Source: Rhododendron vialii (lineage: Eukaryota > Streptophyta > Magnoliopsida > Ericales > Ericaceae). Taken from it: a DNA stretch of 64,000 nucleotides. This document shows, one piece after another, positions 47,733-59,488 of this stretch. The notes beneath the pieces were generated by a model that made no database searches, was not told where the DNA came from, and saw nothing but the letters and a program-made list of their open reading frames with translations. The translations under genes and the position numbers were made by a program. The stretch is from NCBI RefSeq assembly GCF_030253575.1, contig NC_080560.1, positions 32,229,501-32,293,500 of the forward strand, in the 5' to 3' direction. Position 1 is the stretch's first letter. Every line of letters begins with the position of its first letter.

Positions 47733-47940
47733 AAGAGGAGGAATATGACGGGGTTACCACCGGCAACCCCCATCACCTGCGACTCCCACAAGCCTCACCC
47801 TCCACCTCCGGCGACCACCACCAACAGCGAAAATCTCCCCGGCCCAGCAACGACGCCAACACCGGCGCCATTACCAACCACCAAGGTCTCCCTCTCTGTG
47901 GGTTGTCGGACCCCTACAATTTCAGTCGATTCTAGCCTTC
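47733..47940 (+). other. Pro/Thr-rich open segment in the right arm (first exon of the chimera?)
   Basis: The frame beginning ATG 47745 (MTGLPPATPITCDSHKPHPP) is Pro- and Thr-rich, does not resemble a CTL N-terminus, and has a diverged counterpart in the left arm (46300-46460, minus strand). It may be the leader or first exon of the duplicated gene, or unrelated captured sequence. Confidence 0.35.
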
Positions 47941-48572
47941 AATTTAACTGTAACTTGTTCAAACCAAAAAAAATTAGGGCTTGTGAAATTAATTTAATTG
48001 AACCGGTACTTTTTGCTTAATTTTTGAGTGAAGAATTTTCTCCTACATCCCCATGTTTTTGGGATATGAATGCGTTCAGCACTATTATACTCCTGTTTAA
48101 GGCTATTAGTTATAAAGATGCAGAATTTAGCATTGTCAGAGCTTCTAGTTATGGCGTATACAGTATACTAAGCTTCCAAAATTATCAAGTTTAGATAGAT
48201 TGCTGGAGTTTTCTGCTATCTAAGATCCAACAAGTTAACATAAGTTAATGGTATTGAAATGTAGTGTTGTGCTCTTCCAAGGATTATTTGGGGTAATAGT
48301 TACCGGTTACTTTAATCTTAGGTGCATTCCAAAAATGCATCTTATATAGCCTTATACTGTCAGACTTGTAACTTATGGCACGTCCTTGATAACACCTCCT
48401 CTTCTTACTCAGTCATTCTTCCTCAATGGTCAATTTAAAGATAGATACAGAAAAAGGGATTCATGAACTAACTGTTGTCATTCTTCCCATTTTGCTGCTT
48501 GCATCATGCATGACTTCATTTTCTTGTTTAATTTCTTAGGGATTGTGATGATAAGTTGTCACGTGAATCATT

Positions 48573-48894
48573 AGGCTTACATACGGACTCGACTACAAAG
48601 GAAATGCATGCGGCGATAGGCATGCAAATCCTGACCTTCGTGAATTAGAACTCAGATATTGGTTGAACCCCAATCAGGTTTACCAGAGTGGTTTAAAAGA
48701 CAGCCAATTCGAGCTTGATAATGCTCGGAGTATCTGTTTAATGGATTGCCCAACCCATCAGAAGATTCACTCACTTGGGTGTGTGATTATCCACAGGGAG
48801 ATATTCATCTCTCAGTTGATGACTGGATTGATAGGAATTATGATATTCATCTCTCAGTTATACTTCCAAGCGGGAATGGTAAGTTGTTTGGAGT
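48573..48894 (+). pseudogene. Choline transporter-like (CTL/CHER1 family) gene fragment, right arm
   Basis: The frame reads RLTYGLDYKGNACGDRHANP, LELRYWLNPNQVYQSG and ARSICLMDCP, strongly like the first extracellular loop of plant CTL/SLC44 proteins such as CHER1. One base is missing after MDCP, so the continuation (SEDSLTWVCDYPQGDIHLS, VDDWIDRNYD) is in another frame. About 20 bases (ATATTCATCTCTCAGTT) are then repeated and the family sequence stops near a GTAAG donor at 48880. The membrane core of about 600 residues is missing. It cannot code for a transporter. Confidence 0.88.
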
Positions 48895-48931
48895 AATAGT
48901 TTTGCACTTAGAGTTAATATTTGTTAATTAA

Positions 48932-50300
48932 TTCCAAGAAGCATGTTATCATGTCAAGCATACTGCTTTTCACATGCTTAGGTAATATTGTTATGGTAGT
49001 TGAAACAAAGGAGATGAACACGAATCCCGCAGACTAAGCGTCCTGCTTATATAAGGATAGTCATCTGAAGAAAAAGCAGCATGCTATTTTCGCACACTAA
49101 GACTTTTGCCAACCTGACGAAAATGTTTGAAATCGGTAAAAACACTCCAAACTGAACCATGACAATAAAATCAAAATGAGTTGTTCGAAGTGACTCATGA
49201 TTCTTAATCAAATATAGTAACTTTGAAGCATCAGGAAACATTATAAAAGTCATATTGAAAATTTTTTGTCACTACCATTTAGCTATTATTCCACGAAGCC
49301 TAAAAGTTTTACACTCGCATTTATCAGTGGCCAGCAGCACACTCAGTTCAAAAGTTTCTACTTTTCTATTTCCACAAGGAAGTACAGAAGTTGTCTAATC
49401 CCATAATCTAATCCCAAATTCCAAATCAACCCCCAAGCATGTTATATTTGCAATTTCTACTTAAATCCCTTTCCACTTACCTGTGCTTCAAGAGTAAAGA
49501 ACAAAAAAAGCAGTGGAACAATAATTTATCGACACTCTTAATTTTGTTCTTTTTTTTAGTGACTAAAGATTTATATGCCGGACACTAAGAAAGGCAAGCT
49601 ATCTGACGTGGGAAGCTCCAACTTAAAACCAAATAACTAAAAAAACATCAGTTGAGCCCAAACTCAAGCAGCAAACCAACGCAACTGTGCGAAGCTAACA
49701 CCACCCTACTTAATATTGGCGTCAACATTAAGGAAAACAAGTTCCTTTCCAAGATTCAGGCCTCATATGCAAACAATAAGCTACTGAAACAAGGAAAGAC
49801 CAGAGCCATATCCAATCACTATGATGAAGTACTGCAAAACAGATCTCCAAAAGAGCTAATCATTGAATCATTTCAATTGAAAGGACTGATATATCGACGG
49901 TTTCAACCTCTTTTCCCCAATTTCAGGTGTGTTTTTTTTTTCTTTTTTTGTTGAAGTTCTGAAAGAAGACTGTACAGGTTACGCCCTATCATGACTGTCT
50001 TGGGCAAATCTTTGTTGAAGCTTTAGAAAGAGCTAACCATAAAGATCTTTGTGATTAGCTATATTTGAAGGAAAACAGTGAGGATTTTGTAAACAAAATT
50101 TTCAGAATCACGTGTAAAATTTGTTAATGCCCTTACATCCTAATTTTTTGTAGCTTTTATCAGGTGTAGAAGCCTACAAGGGATCCTAATCAACCCCCAA
50201 TAGAAAAGGGTTAGAGAGTCACAAAATGTCCTTTAATTGTCCTTTAATTACTACATCATATAGTAACCAGAGATGCAAAACGACATAGGATACCAACCTA
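48932..50300. other. Intergenic, no gene seen
   Basis: Only short frames without recognisable domains. The C-terminal part of the HAK/KUP gene would be expected here on the minus strand but I do not see it. Confidence 0.45.
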
Positions 50301-50795
50301 CGAATATGTCTGTGAGCTAGAGATCGATAGGCACCCATGCACCGTCAAGGAACTTGATGAGTGAAGCTGAGAAGTAGCGCGCTTTTATGGAACCGAAGAA
50401 GAATATAAAGCAAAGGGCTATGAATACATTTCTGCGCCAGCAAAAGACAATAACCAGAGACATTAGGCGGGTAATTACCAGCATAACAGTTATAACCGCC
50501 AAACCTGCTCCATGAAAGAAGCACCTGTAATAAGTTTACCAAAATCATTGGTAAAAAATAAGACCAGTTACTAACCAAATAAATGGGTGTCTACGATGGT
50601 TAGACTGGGTACATACCTAACCTTGGCACTAAATGCACAAAGTGGTTGTCCTTAGACTCGATCCTACAACCTAGAGGAGGTTCATAGGGTGGGACTTTGA
50701 AAACTGAAGCACCAATCACCACCTAAGAAGCACGGATACGGATACGTGATTTTTCCGAAAAGTAGGATACAATACGTTTGGGATACGTTGAATAT

Positions 50796-50798
<3 letters not shown>

Positions 50799-50830
<32 letters not shown>
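50799..50830. repeat. (TA)16 microsatellite
   Basis: It abuts the left end of foldback copy A. Confidence 0.95.
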
Positions 50831-50834
<4 letters not shown>

Positions 50835-51172
50835 GGGGCGGTTCCAGGGACACTCAAAAAAACACCTAAAAAAACAACTCATAGTTCCCGATCAAAATTT
50901 GATGATCTGAGCCGCTCAATGTGATTAGAACGTGATTTTAAGGGTACCCGCGAGAAATTAGCAAAAAAAATGACCGGGAAGGGCTTGATCCGAACAGTTT
51001 TTTATTGAACAGTTCAAATCAAGCCTTTCCCGGTCATTTTTTTGGCTAATTTCTAGCGGGCACCTTAAAATCACATTCTGCAGACATTTAACGGTTCGGA
51101 TCATAAAAATTTGATCGGGAACTATGAGATTGAGATTTGGGGTGCTTTTTTGGGTGTCCCTTGAACCGCCCC
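50835..51172. mobile_element. Foldback MITE, copy A
   Basis: Ends GGGGCGGTTCC on the left and TTGAACCGCCCC on the right. The arms contain GATCTGAGCCGCTCAATGTG and AAAATGACCGGGAAGGGCTT and their complements. 338 bp. (TA)n lies directly on both sides. Confidence 0.9.
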
Positions 51173-51227
51173 AATATATACATATATATGTATATATATA
51201 TACATATATATGTATATATTGGGGCGG

Positions 51228-51261
<34 letters not shown>
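51173..51261. repeat. TA/ATACATAT microsatellite between foldback copies A and B
   Basis: Includes repeats of ATATATGTATATAT that form hairpins, and pure (TA)n at 51230-51259. Confidence 0.93.
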
Positions 51262-51263
<2 letters not shown>

Positions 51264-51611
51264 GGCGGTTCCGGAGACACTTAAAAAAAACCCCCAAGTT
51301 CCCGATCGAATTTTGATGACCCGAGCCGCTCAATGTAATCAGAACGTGATTTTAAGAGTGCCCGTGAGAAATCAGCAAAAAAAATGACCATGAAGGGCTT
51401 CATCCGAACAGTTTTTTATTGAACTTTATTGAACGGTTCAATAAAAAACTGCTCAAATCAAGCCCTTCCCAATTAGTTTTTTTGTCAGTTTCTCGCGGGC
51501 ACCCTTAAAATCACGTTCTGAACACATTGAGCGGCTCGGAACATCAAAATTTGATCGGGAACTATGAGATTAAGATTTGGAGGGTTTTTTTAAGTGTCTC
51601 CGGAACCGCCC

Positions 51612-51612
<1 letters not shown>
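51262..51612. mobile_element. Foldback MITE, copy B
   Basis: Ends GGGGCGGTTCCGGAGACAC and GTGTCTCCGGAACCGCCCC, exact complements over 19 bp. Same internal blocks as copy A. 351 bp, with (TA)n on both sides. A stray GGGGCGGTT at 51221-51229 in the TA tract between A and B may be a remnant of another copy. Confidence 0.92.

Positions 51613-51613
<1 letters not shown>

Positions 51614-51678
<65 letters not shown>
51614..51678. repeat. (TA)n microsatellite between foldback copies B and C
   Basis: About 65 bp of TA. Confidence 0.95.
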
Positions 51679-51680
<2 letters not shown>

Positions 51681-51686
<6 letters not shown>

Positions 51687-52024
51687 GTAAGGGATCCCTC
51701 ATTTTGTTAAAATGAGGGACTTTCATTTCCCGATCAAATTTTGAAAATCCGAACCGTTCAATGTGTGCAGAACGTAATTTTAAAGGGCCCCGCAAGAAAT
51801 TAGCAAAAAAAATGATTGGGAAGGGCGTCATCCGAGCAGTTTTTTTTGAACCGTTCAATGAAAACTGCTCGGATGAAGCCCTTTCCGGTCATTTTTTTTG
51901 CTGATTTCTCACGGGGACCCTTAAAATCACGTTCTGATCACTTTGAGCTGCTCGGATCATCGAAATTCAATCGGGAAGGAGAGTCCCTCATTTTATTAAA
52001 ATGAGGGATCCCTCACCGGAACCT
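51681..52024. mobile_element. Foldback MITE, copy C
   Basis: Ends GGGATCCCTCATTTTGTTAA on the left and TTAAAATGAGGGATCCCTC on the right with CCGGAACC outside. Flanked by (TA)n on the left and (CT)n then (TA)n on the right. Reverse complement of copy D at 1535-1855 with few differences. Its termini differ from copies A and B, so at least two subfamilies exist. Confidence 0.9.
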
Positions 52025-52134
<110 letters not shown>

Positions 52135-54879
52135 TCATTCCTAAAATTCCATTAATGATTAAAGAAATGACAGACGAGAGAGAGAGAGAGACAAGAGACG
52201 AGATATATACAGTATATATATACATAGTAAAACAACGAGAGAGAGAAAAGAGAGAAAAGAGAGATGACAGACATAAGAAATAACAAATTTACCCCGTGCA
52301 TATCCGAAATGTATCCAAGAGTATCCGAAACGTATCAGGATACCAAAAATTAATTCCAAAATCTGGATACTCTAGAAAATGTATCCGATATGTATCCGGA
52401 GTGTATCCGAGTGTATCGATATCTGATGCGCGTACGGTACATGATACAAAGGCCAAAATAGAGTATCCGTGCTTCATAGATCACCACTTACAACAATCAT
52501 AATTATATATACGGGTAAGTCATAATACAAATAGAAGAAAAGCTATTCTGATCATTTGATTCCACCATTTCGAGGTGCTTGTCATTAAAATATAGGGGAC
52601 TGAAGAGTTTCATTTCATCAATAAGTAGCATAAAATTTAGTCCTTTATAGGGACTTACCATGCACGATAGAACTAGTACGTTGTAGTCCCTCAGTCAAGA
52701 AATACAGATTCCTTCCAAACTAAAGAATTTGAAAAAGAGAACACAAGAGAGGGAAGGGAAGAACAATTGAGCAATGCCTTCTTATTTGCAAAAAAAAGGA
52801 AACCATTTCAGAGAAAGTACCTGCTGCATTGCTTATGTGTTTCATGTTTCTGAAACCAATAGTAACAGCCAAACATAACACCATTGAAGTCCAGTTGATC
52901 TCCGAAATGTAGATCGGCCATGGATACTGGGCGAGGTGTGTACTATTTTGACCCTTGGGAAGCAACCCAAAGCAGAACACTGTCGGATAATGGAGAAAGT
53001 CCCGGTGATGATGGATTGGCTTCCACAACTGCTGCGAGTATGGCTAATGCTAGAACAGGCCATTGTATTAGCTTGGACAAAGCAAGTAGGTAATGAAAAT
53101 CAGCTAAAACTCAACTTAAAGGCTCTTGGATTAGTTATCGCCTACAAATACCAACACAAATTATCATGAGAAAAATCTAGAAACGGCTAGTAGAAAGAGC
53201 AAAAACATAGTACCTACCAGGTACTGATACATAGAATCCAATGTGGTAATCACTTTCAATAATATGGTGCTTGGAAAGATAAGCTGCTTGCGCCATATAC
53301 GCAAGGATCAAGGCTGGGTAAACTACAAAGGTGAAACCGTGAAAGCAACCTTCAATTAAGTAAGCTCTCCGTGAGGAGTTGATTTCACTGATGCAGTTAG
53401 CAAGAAATGCTTCTTTAGCAAATGATTATATCAACGAAATGTTAAGGACAGCAGGAGAAATAATGTAGTCTTCAGTGTATTAACAACTCTCTCCTGAATT
53501 AGCACTATTTGTTTCAGATTTGATGCGTTTGTCCTTGAAGTGCTTGAACTTCTAGCACTGTTTAATTACCAGATTAGGTGTTGAGATTGGGAGTACATTC
53601 TGGCAGGCCCCACATCATCCTCATTTGCATGCAACTTTAACTCTTGATTGTCGGTTGCCTGCTTGACAACACAACCCACAAAACCTTGCCATATTCTATT
53701 CCTGGGCAGGAGCGGTTTGCCAGATGGGAGACTATTTGATTAAGGGACTACGTGTAAAGCATGATTACAAAGTAGTGGTCGAAGAAAATTCCTACACCAC
53801 CCTCAGTATTAGTCTATTAGATATTCTAAATCCTTGAGGGATTGGTAACCCAATGGATGTGAGATCCCTTGTGAACTGTTGGATTCAGCGCAGGGGATAA
53901 ATTTTACACCCAAATAAGTGGCTGACCTTCAAACATGGACGACAACAATAAAGAAACTACTGCAAACACTTTTGATCGGTAAATTTTATGAGCACACAAG
54001 ATTCTCAATTCTAGTCTCAGTGATTGCATTGACTGAAAACAGAAACTACATGCCGTATCTGGAAAAAATAAGCATACTTTTATCCGAAAAGTTCAACGAC
54101 TGTATTTAGAAAACACAAAAATCACTTTGACTGAAACTCTATGGGCGCCTACTTTATGTTTGATCCACAATTTCATCCCACAAAAGAGGCATATCAACTG
54201 CAGTACTTGACAGGAAACATAACCAAGTTTATTTACCTTGATAGACAACTGTGAAAAGTGTCCAAGATTAGCAAACATCGCTTCTGAACCTGAATTAGAA
54301 TTAAAAACAAAAAAAATAAGAACACTTTGTCTATTGGGCAAGAGGACACAGTTTCACTTTGCTCTTTTACCTGTTATACAAAACAAAATGCCACCCAAGG
54401 ACATCCAACCTCCCCTTTGGGTCTTCTTCAAAAACTTGTACATGTAGTAAGGAGAGAGTGCTTTGTAAACATGGGGATTCCAGTAGGGCTTATGCATACA
54501 AGCCATGCTATCACAATCGAAGCAAAAAGGAATCCTAATTGATGGGTCCCATAATATTGGAGCGCAAACAAGAATACCAATATGATACAAGCAACTGGGA
54601 CTTCTACATCTGCAAAATAAAGGAACAATGGAAACAGAACATCAAATTTGCAATCTATTATCTATAAAATGATAGGATTATAGTGACCGGCCAGTGGATC
54701 TTACTTCCACCCAAGGTCTCATTACTCAGTGAAAAAGATGCAAAGACTGTAAAAATTTAGAAGTGTGGAAGCATTATTGACATAAAAAAAATAAAAAAAA
54801 ACGTCGGAGCCTTAAGGATTTAAAAACTTTAAAACATATGACCTTACACAAAACAGGAAAAAGTCAATTTCCCAACCTT

Positions 54880-56590
54880 GGAATGTCCAAGAAAAATGCT
54901 GAATATACACGATATATACATGTCCCCTGGGAAGCATCCTACCTTGTTCCTACTTGGCAATACCTGTAGGAAAATAATTAATTTTCACAAGCCGACCACT
55001 CGTGTGAGATACTATATCAAAGTGATAAGTTTTACCATGGAAGTAATCTTTGTAAACTTCTTGGACATAGCATATCATAATTATATCATAAAGTTCATAA
55101 GAAAACTTGCATCATATAAACCTTGCATAGTCTTGGGATGAACATCCAACAACTTAACATGAATATAGGGGAGTGACCCCACATGGTGTGAAATGATCAA
55201 GTCACTAACAGGTGGTGCCACATAATATTCCTCCCTTATAACCCCTTCGTTGGTCATGGTATCTTTAAAATCCATCCCCACAGACCCTTGACAGTGTTTT
55301 GATGCAATCCGATGCATCAATATTTCTTTGAGATCATAGAATCATAATGTCATAGCATCTTCACCTTTAGATGGCAAGGAGTTCAAAGAATCGTCGCTTC
55401 TTAATCATAGTCATTCTCATAAAATCATCTTTGAATAAACAGTTCATGACATATTTCCATGGGCATAAAATGAGAGGGCATAAATCATTTTATCAAATCA
55501 TGCTTTCTTGATAACATGTTCATATATAATAACTTTGAGCATATGAAACACATAACATAATTTGCTTGAAAAAAACAATGTAACTATGGTAGTATGGTTA
55601 GAGTACCTCACCTAATGAAGTATCTAGCTCATCATGCGTGCGATCTACTCCATTGAACTTGTACCGAGAGGGAGGGGAAAAGAATCCACAGAGGAAAGTT
55701 TTCCGGCAAGGCTGGCAAGCTATGCGTCAGATAGAATTTGGGTTCACAGGTTCACTTTTTCCTTTTGATTTTCGTTTCTTTCCAATCACTGAGCACAAGT
55801 CCTGTATAGAACTTTTAGGAGCTTCTAATGAAGCAAGCACACATATGTCATTGCATTTTAATTCCAACGAGACACATGGCAAGCATGACATGTCATGTGC
55901 ACCATTTTCTAAAATTCTGTCCGGTATTGGCATACCAGTCCGGATCAGTCTTCCAAAATTTCCCACATAACTTAATGAGACACTAAACAGAGAAGTGGGT
56001 CTATTTATCAATTAAGCTTTATCTAATATGGCATTTAAAATAGGGATTTTACAAGACTACTGTAGGAATTTAAGTAGGTAGAAATGTTAGTCTAATAACA
56101 TGGATCAGTAGGACAAGTACATACTTGATACTTTAATTCACAAATTGCCTAGAAAACCAGATGACCACATGAGTTCAACACGTAATGAAAATAGAAAAGA
56201 ACACTAATGTTAACCAAGTCCAACTACCATGACCAGTTCACAATTCACATACAACAAATTACAAAACTAAGAACAGAAATAATCATATAGCTCAGAAACA
56301 TAATGACTTTGAGCTAAGCAAGTGACAACAAAATGACACATTTTGGACATCTATATGACCGATCAATCAATTAATGAACAAAAGAATTGGAACTCACAGT
56401 TCTTGTGACCTTTTCAATAGATAGTTCCATTGCTGTTGTTAGTACCACTGTACCAGTACAAAATAATCAGACACTGAAGCATTTTTTATGTCAAAACAAG
56501 CGAACACAAAATGCAATCCAGAAAATACATCAGAGGCTGAAAATTTCAGTTACCAATTAACATAAAGTACAACTGCTTTTGTCAATCGCC
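54880..56590. other. Intergenic, partly repeat-like, no gene seen
   Basis: The part 55120-55640 (with CACATGGTGTGAAATGATCA and GTGGTGCCACATAATATTCC) has the look of retroelement LTR sequence, but I could not find ends. No domain was recognised in any frame. Confidence 0.4.
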
Positions 56591-56592
56591 TA

Positions 56593-57840
56593 CTAGCTTA
56601 AAGGTAGTTTACCCTTTTCTTTTGCACTTTTCTGCTCCAAAATAAACTGCTGAACTCGCTGTGCCATCTGATTCATCTGCAAAATCATCTCTTCAGTCTC
56701 ATCACGTATGTGTTTTGGCAAATACACCTCTAAATAATCAAACCACTCATCCAATGTCATCTTCTCTAAGTCCAGCCCACCAGCTTCTCCTACTTCACCT
56801 CGAGCAGCTTCCGACTGCTCATCCAGTAAACTCTCTTCAACTCTTTCACACTCCTCATCTCCCTTCTCGTCTAGAACCTCATTTTCTACACTCTCCAATG
56901 GCTCACCCTGTAAATTCCTCTTTCTCCTCGTACCCTCTTCTTCGGCCATTTTACCGACAATTTTACCGGAAATCTCAACTTCTTGACACCCATTTCCACC
57001 TACACTGGAATTCTCTTTGTTCTTTGAATCCTTTCCAACTTTTTCCCGCTCGTTCTCTTCTTTCTCATCTAAGATCTCATTTTTCACACTCTCCAATGGC
57101 TCATCCTGTAAAACCTTCTTTCGACTCCTCCCCCCTCGGGTCTTTTTATCAGCAACTTGATCCGATATCTTAACTTCCAGATTGGAATTCTCTTTCTTCT
57201 TCGAACTGCGAGTGATCCTAGTACTCAATTGCCGCCCCTGTTTTGTTCCACTAGGACCCATATTGTCATATTCTCCGACATCGTAGACATTACACAAGCT
57301 CTCTCGAGGATCACTCTCTACAACCTTCTCTTTCATCGGCCGACCTCGCCGCCTCGGATTCTCCACAGGCTTTCCTAATTCTCCCCCAAACCCTAACCCT
57401 ACCTCTCTATCTTCACCAATCGAAGCCAAATTCGCCTTTGAACCACCACCGCGCCTAGGGTTCCGCCGCAACTGACTAGCACGGACGCCTCCGTGGTCCG
57501 CCGCCTCGATCGTCACCTTGATGGACGTGTACTCGCCGATTTTGATAACGTCACCGTTTCCGAGATGCGAGGGGGTCTTGGGCGTGAGGTCGGAGCCGTT
57601 TAATACGGTGCCGTTTGAGGAGCCGATGTCGGTGACGAGCCATTCTCCGGATTCGGTGGACTCAATGGAGAGGTGGCTGGTGGAGATTCCATCGTCGTTG
57701 ATGGGGAGTTTGCCGTTGCGGAGTACTCGGCCTCGGCCCCGGCCGATTTGGAACGTGGATCCGGGTGGGAATTCTAGGGTTTCGCCCTCTCGCGGCCCTT
57801 TCTCCATGATTAGCTTCAAGGTTGAGCCTTCTTCCGCCAT
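56593..57840 (-). CDS. FHA-domain protein, nuclear-type, single exon
   Basis: The frame codes 415 residues from ATG 57840. An upstream in-frame ATG at 57939 would add 33 residues, but they do not look like part of the domain; the start MAEEGSTLKLIMEKGPREGE leads directly into the FHA fold, so 57840 is preferred. The FHA phosphothreonine-binding domain spans about residues 8-112 with all key positions: Gly33-Arg34 (IGRGRG), Ser53-X-X-His56 (STSH), SSNGT at 74-78 and NG at 81-82. It is followed by an Arg/Gly-rich basic part, a long Lys/Glu-rich charged middle with three repeats of LQ(D/G)EPLESV(K/E)NEILDE type, and a conserved-looking C-terminal segment (MTLDEWFDYLEVYLPKHI) ending in a helix. 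Binding of phosphorylated nuclear partners is inferred from the domain. No disabling change. Confidence 0.94.
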   Translation of the reverse strand: MAEEGSTLKLIMEKGPREGETLEFPPGSTFQIGRGRGRVLRNGKLPINDDGISTSHLSIESTESGEWLVTDIGSSNGTVLNGSDLTPKTPSHLGNGDVIKIGEYTSIKVTIEAADHGGVRASQLRRNPRRGGGSKANLASIGEDREVGLGFGGELGKPVENPRRRGRPMKEKVVESDPRESLCNVYDVGEYDNMGPSGTKQGRQLSTRITRSSKKKENSNLEVKISDQVADKKTRGGRSRKKVLQDEPLESVKNEILDEKEENEREKVGKDSKNKENSSVGGNGCQEVEISGKIVGKMAEEEGTRRKRNLQGEPLESVENEVLDEKGDEECERVEESLLDEQSEAARGEVGEAGGLDLEKMTLDEWFDYLEVYLPKHIRDETEEMILQMNQMAQRVQQFILEQKSAKEKGKLPLS

Positions 57841-58281
57841 TTTCGCGCCAGAGAGAGAGAGAGGTTTTTCAGAGGGAAAGAACAAATTTGAATGAAAGGA
57901 AGGAAGGGCTTTGGGATCGATACAGGAGAGGGGAGACAAAAGAGGTTTCGAATTTTGGGAATTTTAGATTAGACCCCCTTCAACTACCTTTTATTTTCAA
58001 GTTACCCTTTACCGTTTAGAGTCAGACACTTAGCCCCCTCAGAGTGTGTGTGTATATAGACACACATACACACTCTTAATAAAACACAAGGGTGTGGATC
58101 CCATATAAACACAAACTGTTAGAAGGGCTTAGATTCATTTGATCCAATGATTGATGTGTTCTCTCCAACTCTCTTAAGAAAGTGCCCACAATCTTTCAAA
58201 AAATTTACTAAAATGCCACGATCTTTCATTTGTTGATGGCAATAAAAAAGAAAACCCATGTCGTTTGTCGTTTGGGTTCCG

Positions 58282-58298
58282 CCCCCCCCCCCCCCCCC
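58282..58298. repeat. Poly-C run of 17
   Basis: Uninterrupted C. Long C homopolymers are uncommon in AT-rich plant DNA. Confidence 0.9.
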
Positions 58299-58649
58299 GC
58301 CCGCTCTCTTTCCTGTCATCTTTCGAATTCCCACCGAGATCTGCAATCCCGTCCTAAGCAAAAAGCTAGGCCTAGAAACCTCTGTGAAAGCAAAGGTAAT
58401 GCGTCTAATTTTTGAAAGCCATGTGAAATTTTTTGGGAGTTATTTGTCTATTGGGATATTTCATTCTAGTTGTTGTTCAATCATGTTCCAAGATAAGTGT
58501 TCAAGAAATTTTGATGATTTTTTTGGTGTGGGTGGGTGATTTATTTGCAATTCGAATTTTGTTATTTTGACTCTTCTTGAAAGTTTAGTAGTGTCGTGTG
58601 TTTTCAGTCGCTCTCCACGAACTTGGCAACATCCCCGGATTGATGTGTG

Positions 58650-58684
58650 CAAAGGCAGATTTAAAGAAGGACCAGGGGGTCATG

Positions 58685-58717
<33 letters not shown>

Positions 58718-59223
58718 TCGGGGTTTTGAACTATTACACTTTAGTCCTCTATTTATTTGTATAATTTCATTCACAACCTAAAATGCTTACACTAGTGCCC
58801 TATATAGTTAGAAATTATAATTCATCAACTCTCATAAGCCTCAAAACCCATAAAAGTAGCCTAAATTAATTTGCTTCACCATTTTTCTCTCCAAATTCAC
58901 CTCTCATCTTTAGTTTTACAAGTCATTTTTTTTATGAATATCTAATAATTACGGTTTGTTTGCTTGATTTTGATTTTCATCTCAAATCTATTACTTATAA
59001 AGTGTTCTTGAAAGGTATGTATGGTTTTAATTCCAAAGTTGATCTATTACAATATGTACTTTTGATTTTTTTTTTTAAAATTTATATGTAGACTGCATGT
59101 TATAACTTAAGGTTTTTCAATTTGAACAAGACCGGAAATAACATTGGACTTGATTGTGAAAAAGAAATCGAGAACATGAACAATAAGTGCCCCATCTGTA
59201 CCAAATTTCTGGCTCCGCCATTG
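58650..59223. mobile_element. hAT-like non-autonomous element with 8-bp target duplication
   Basis: Ends CAAAGGCAGATTTA on the left and TGGCTCCGCCATTG on the right form imperfect TIRs (compare CAATGGCGGAGCCA), like the CAGAGGCGGA-type ends of plant hAT elements. The 8-bp duplication GATGTGTG flanks it (58642-58649 and 59224-59231). 574 bp, no transposase. A run of 28 C lies at 58689-58716. Confidence 0.85.
58689..58716. repeat. Poly-C run of 28 inside the hAT element
   Basis: Uninterrupted C from 58689 to 58716; the true length may vary through replication or sequencing slippage. Confidence 0.9.
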
Positions 59224-59488
59224 GATGTGTGTTTCCTTTTTCTCCATCAGAGCAATAACTTCATGGGTACGTTAGGCCTACGTCGAGTTACTTTGCTATG
59301 TGTGAAAACACTTCTTTAAGGGTTTGTCCGTGCCTATGGCACTACCCACCGCGATTGAAATAGTGTAGTAGTATGAAGGGGGAAGTCATAAATATGGAAT
59401 ATTGAAGCTGATTTATTTGGTTGTATTTGGTCATTTTGTACTTTGTTAATGCCTTCTCCATGGAAATTGAAAAATACGGTTTTGATAG

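Larger units (their letters stand above)
45407..48705. repeat. Near-palindrome about 3.3 kb with 1.6-kb arms
   Basis: The left arm (45407 to about 47040) is the imperfect reverse complement of the right arm (about 47052-48705), centred near 47046. Matching landmarks include CATGCATGATGCAAGC (45600 and 48500), the TGGGCCCACC block (46484 and 47638), the ACATAGGGCAT block (46923 and 47155) and the CAGCCGGGGCGG block (46971 and 47095). The two arms are diverged copies of the 5' part of one gene placed head to head. The unique spacer is only about 10-20 bp. Confidence 0.88.

Noticed and set aside
51562-52004. Similar short proteins (KTARMKPFPVIFF type) from several foldback copies and from 1430-1717
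   Set aside because: Conserved because the MITEs are copies of each other; the frames run into TA repeats and occur on both strands of a palindrome, with no start context or domain.
57841-57939. Upstream ATG adding 33 residues to the FHA protein
   Set aside because: The extension is outside the domain and the internal ATG leads straight into the fold; the upstream part is more likely leader sequence.
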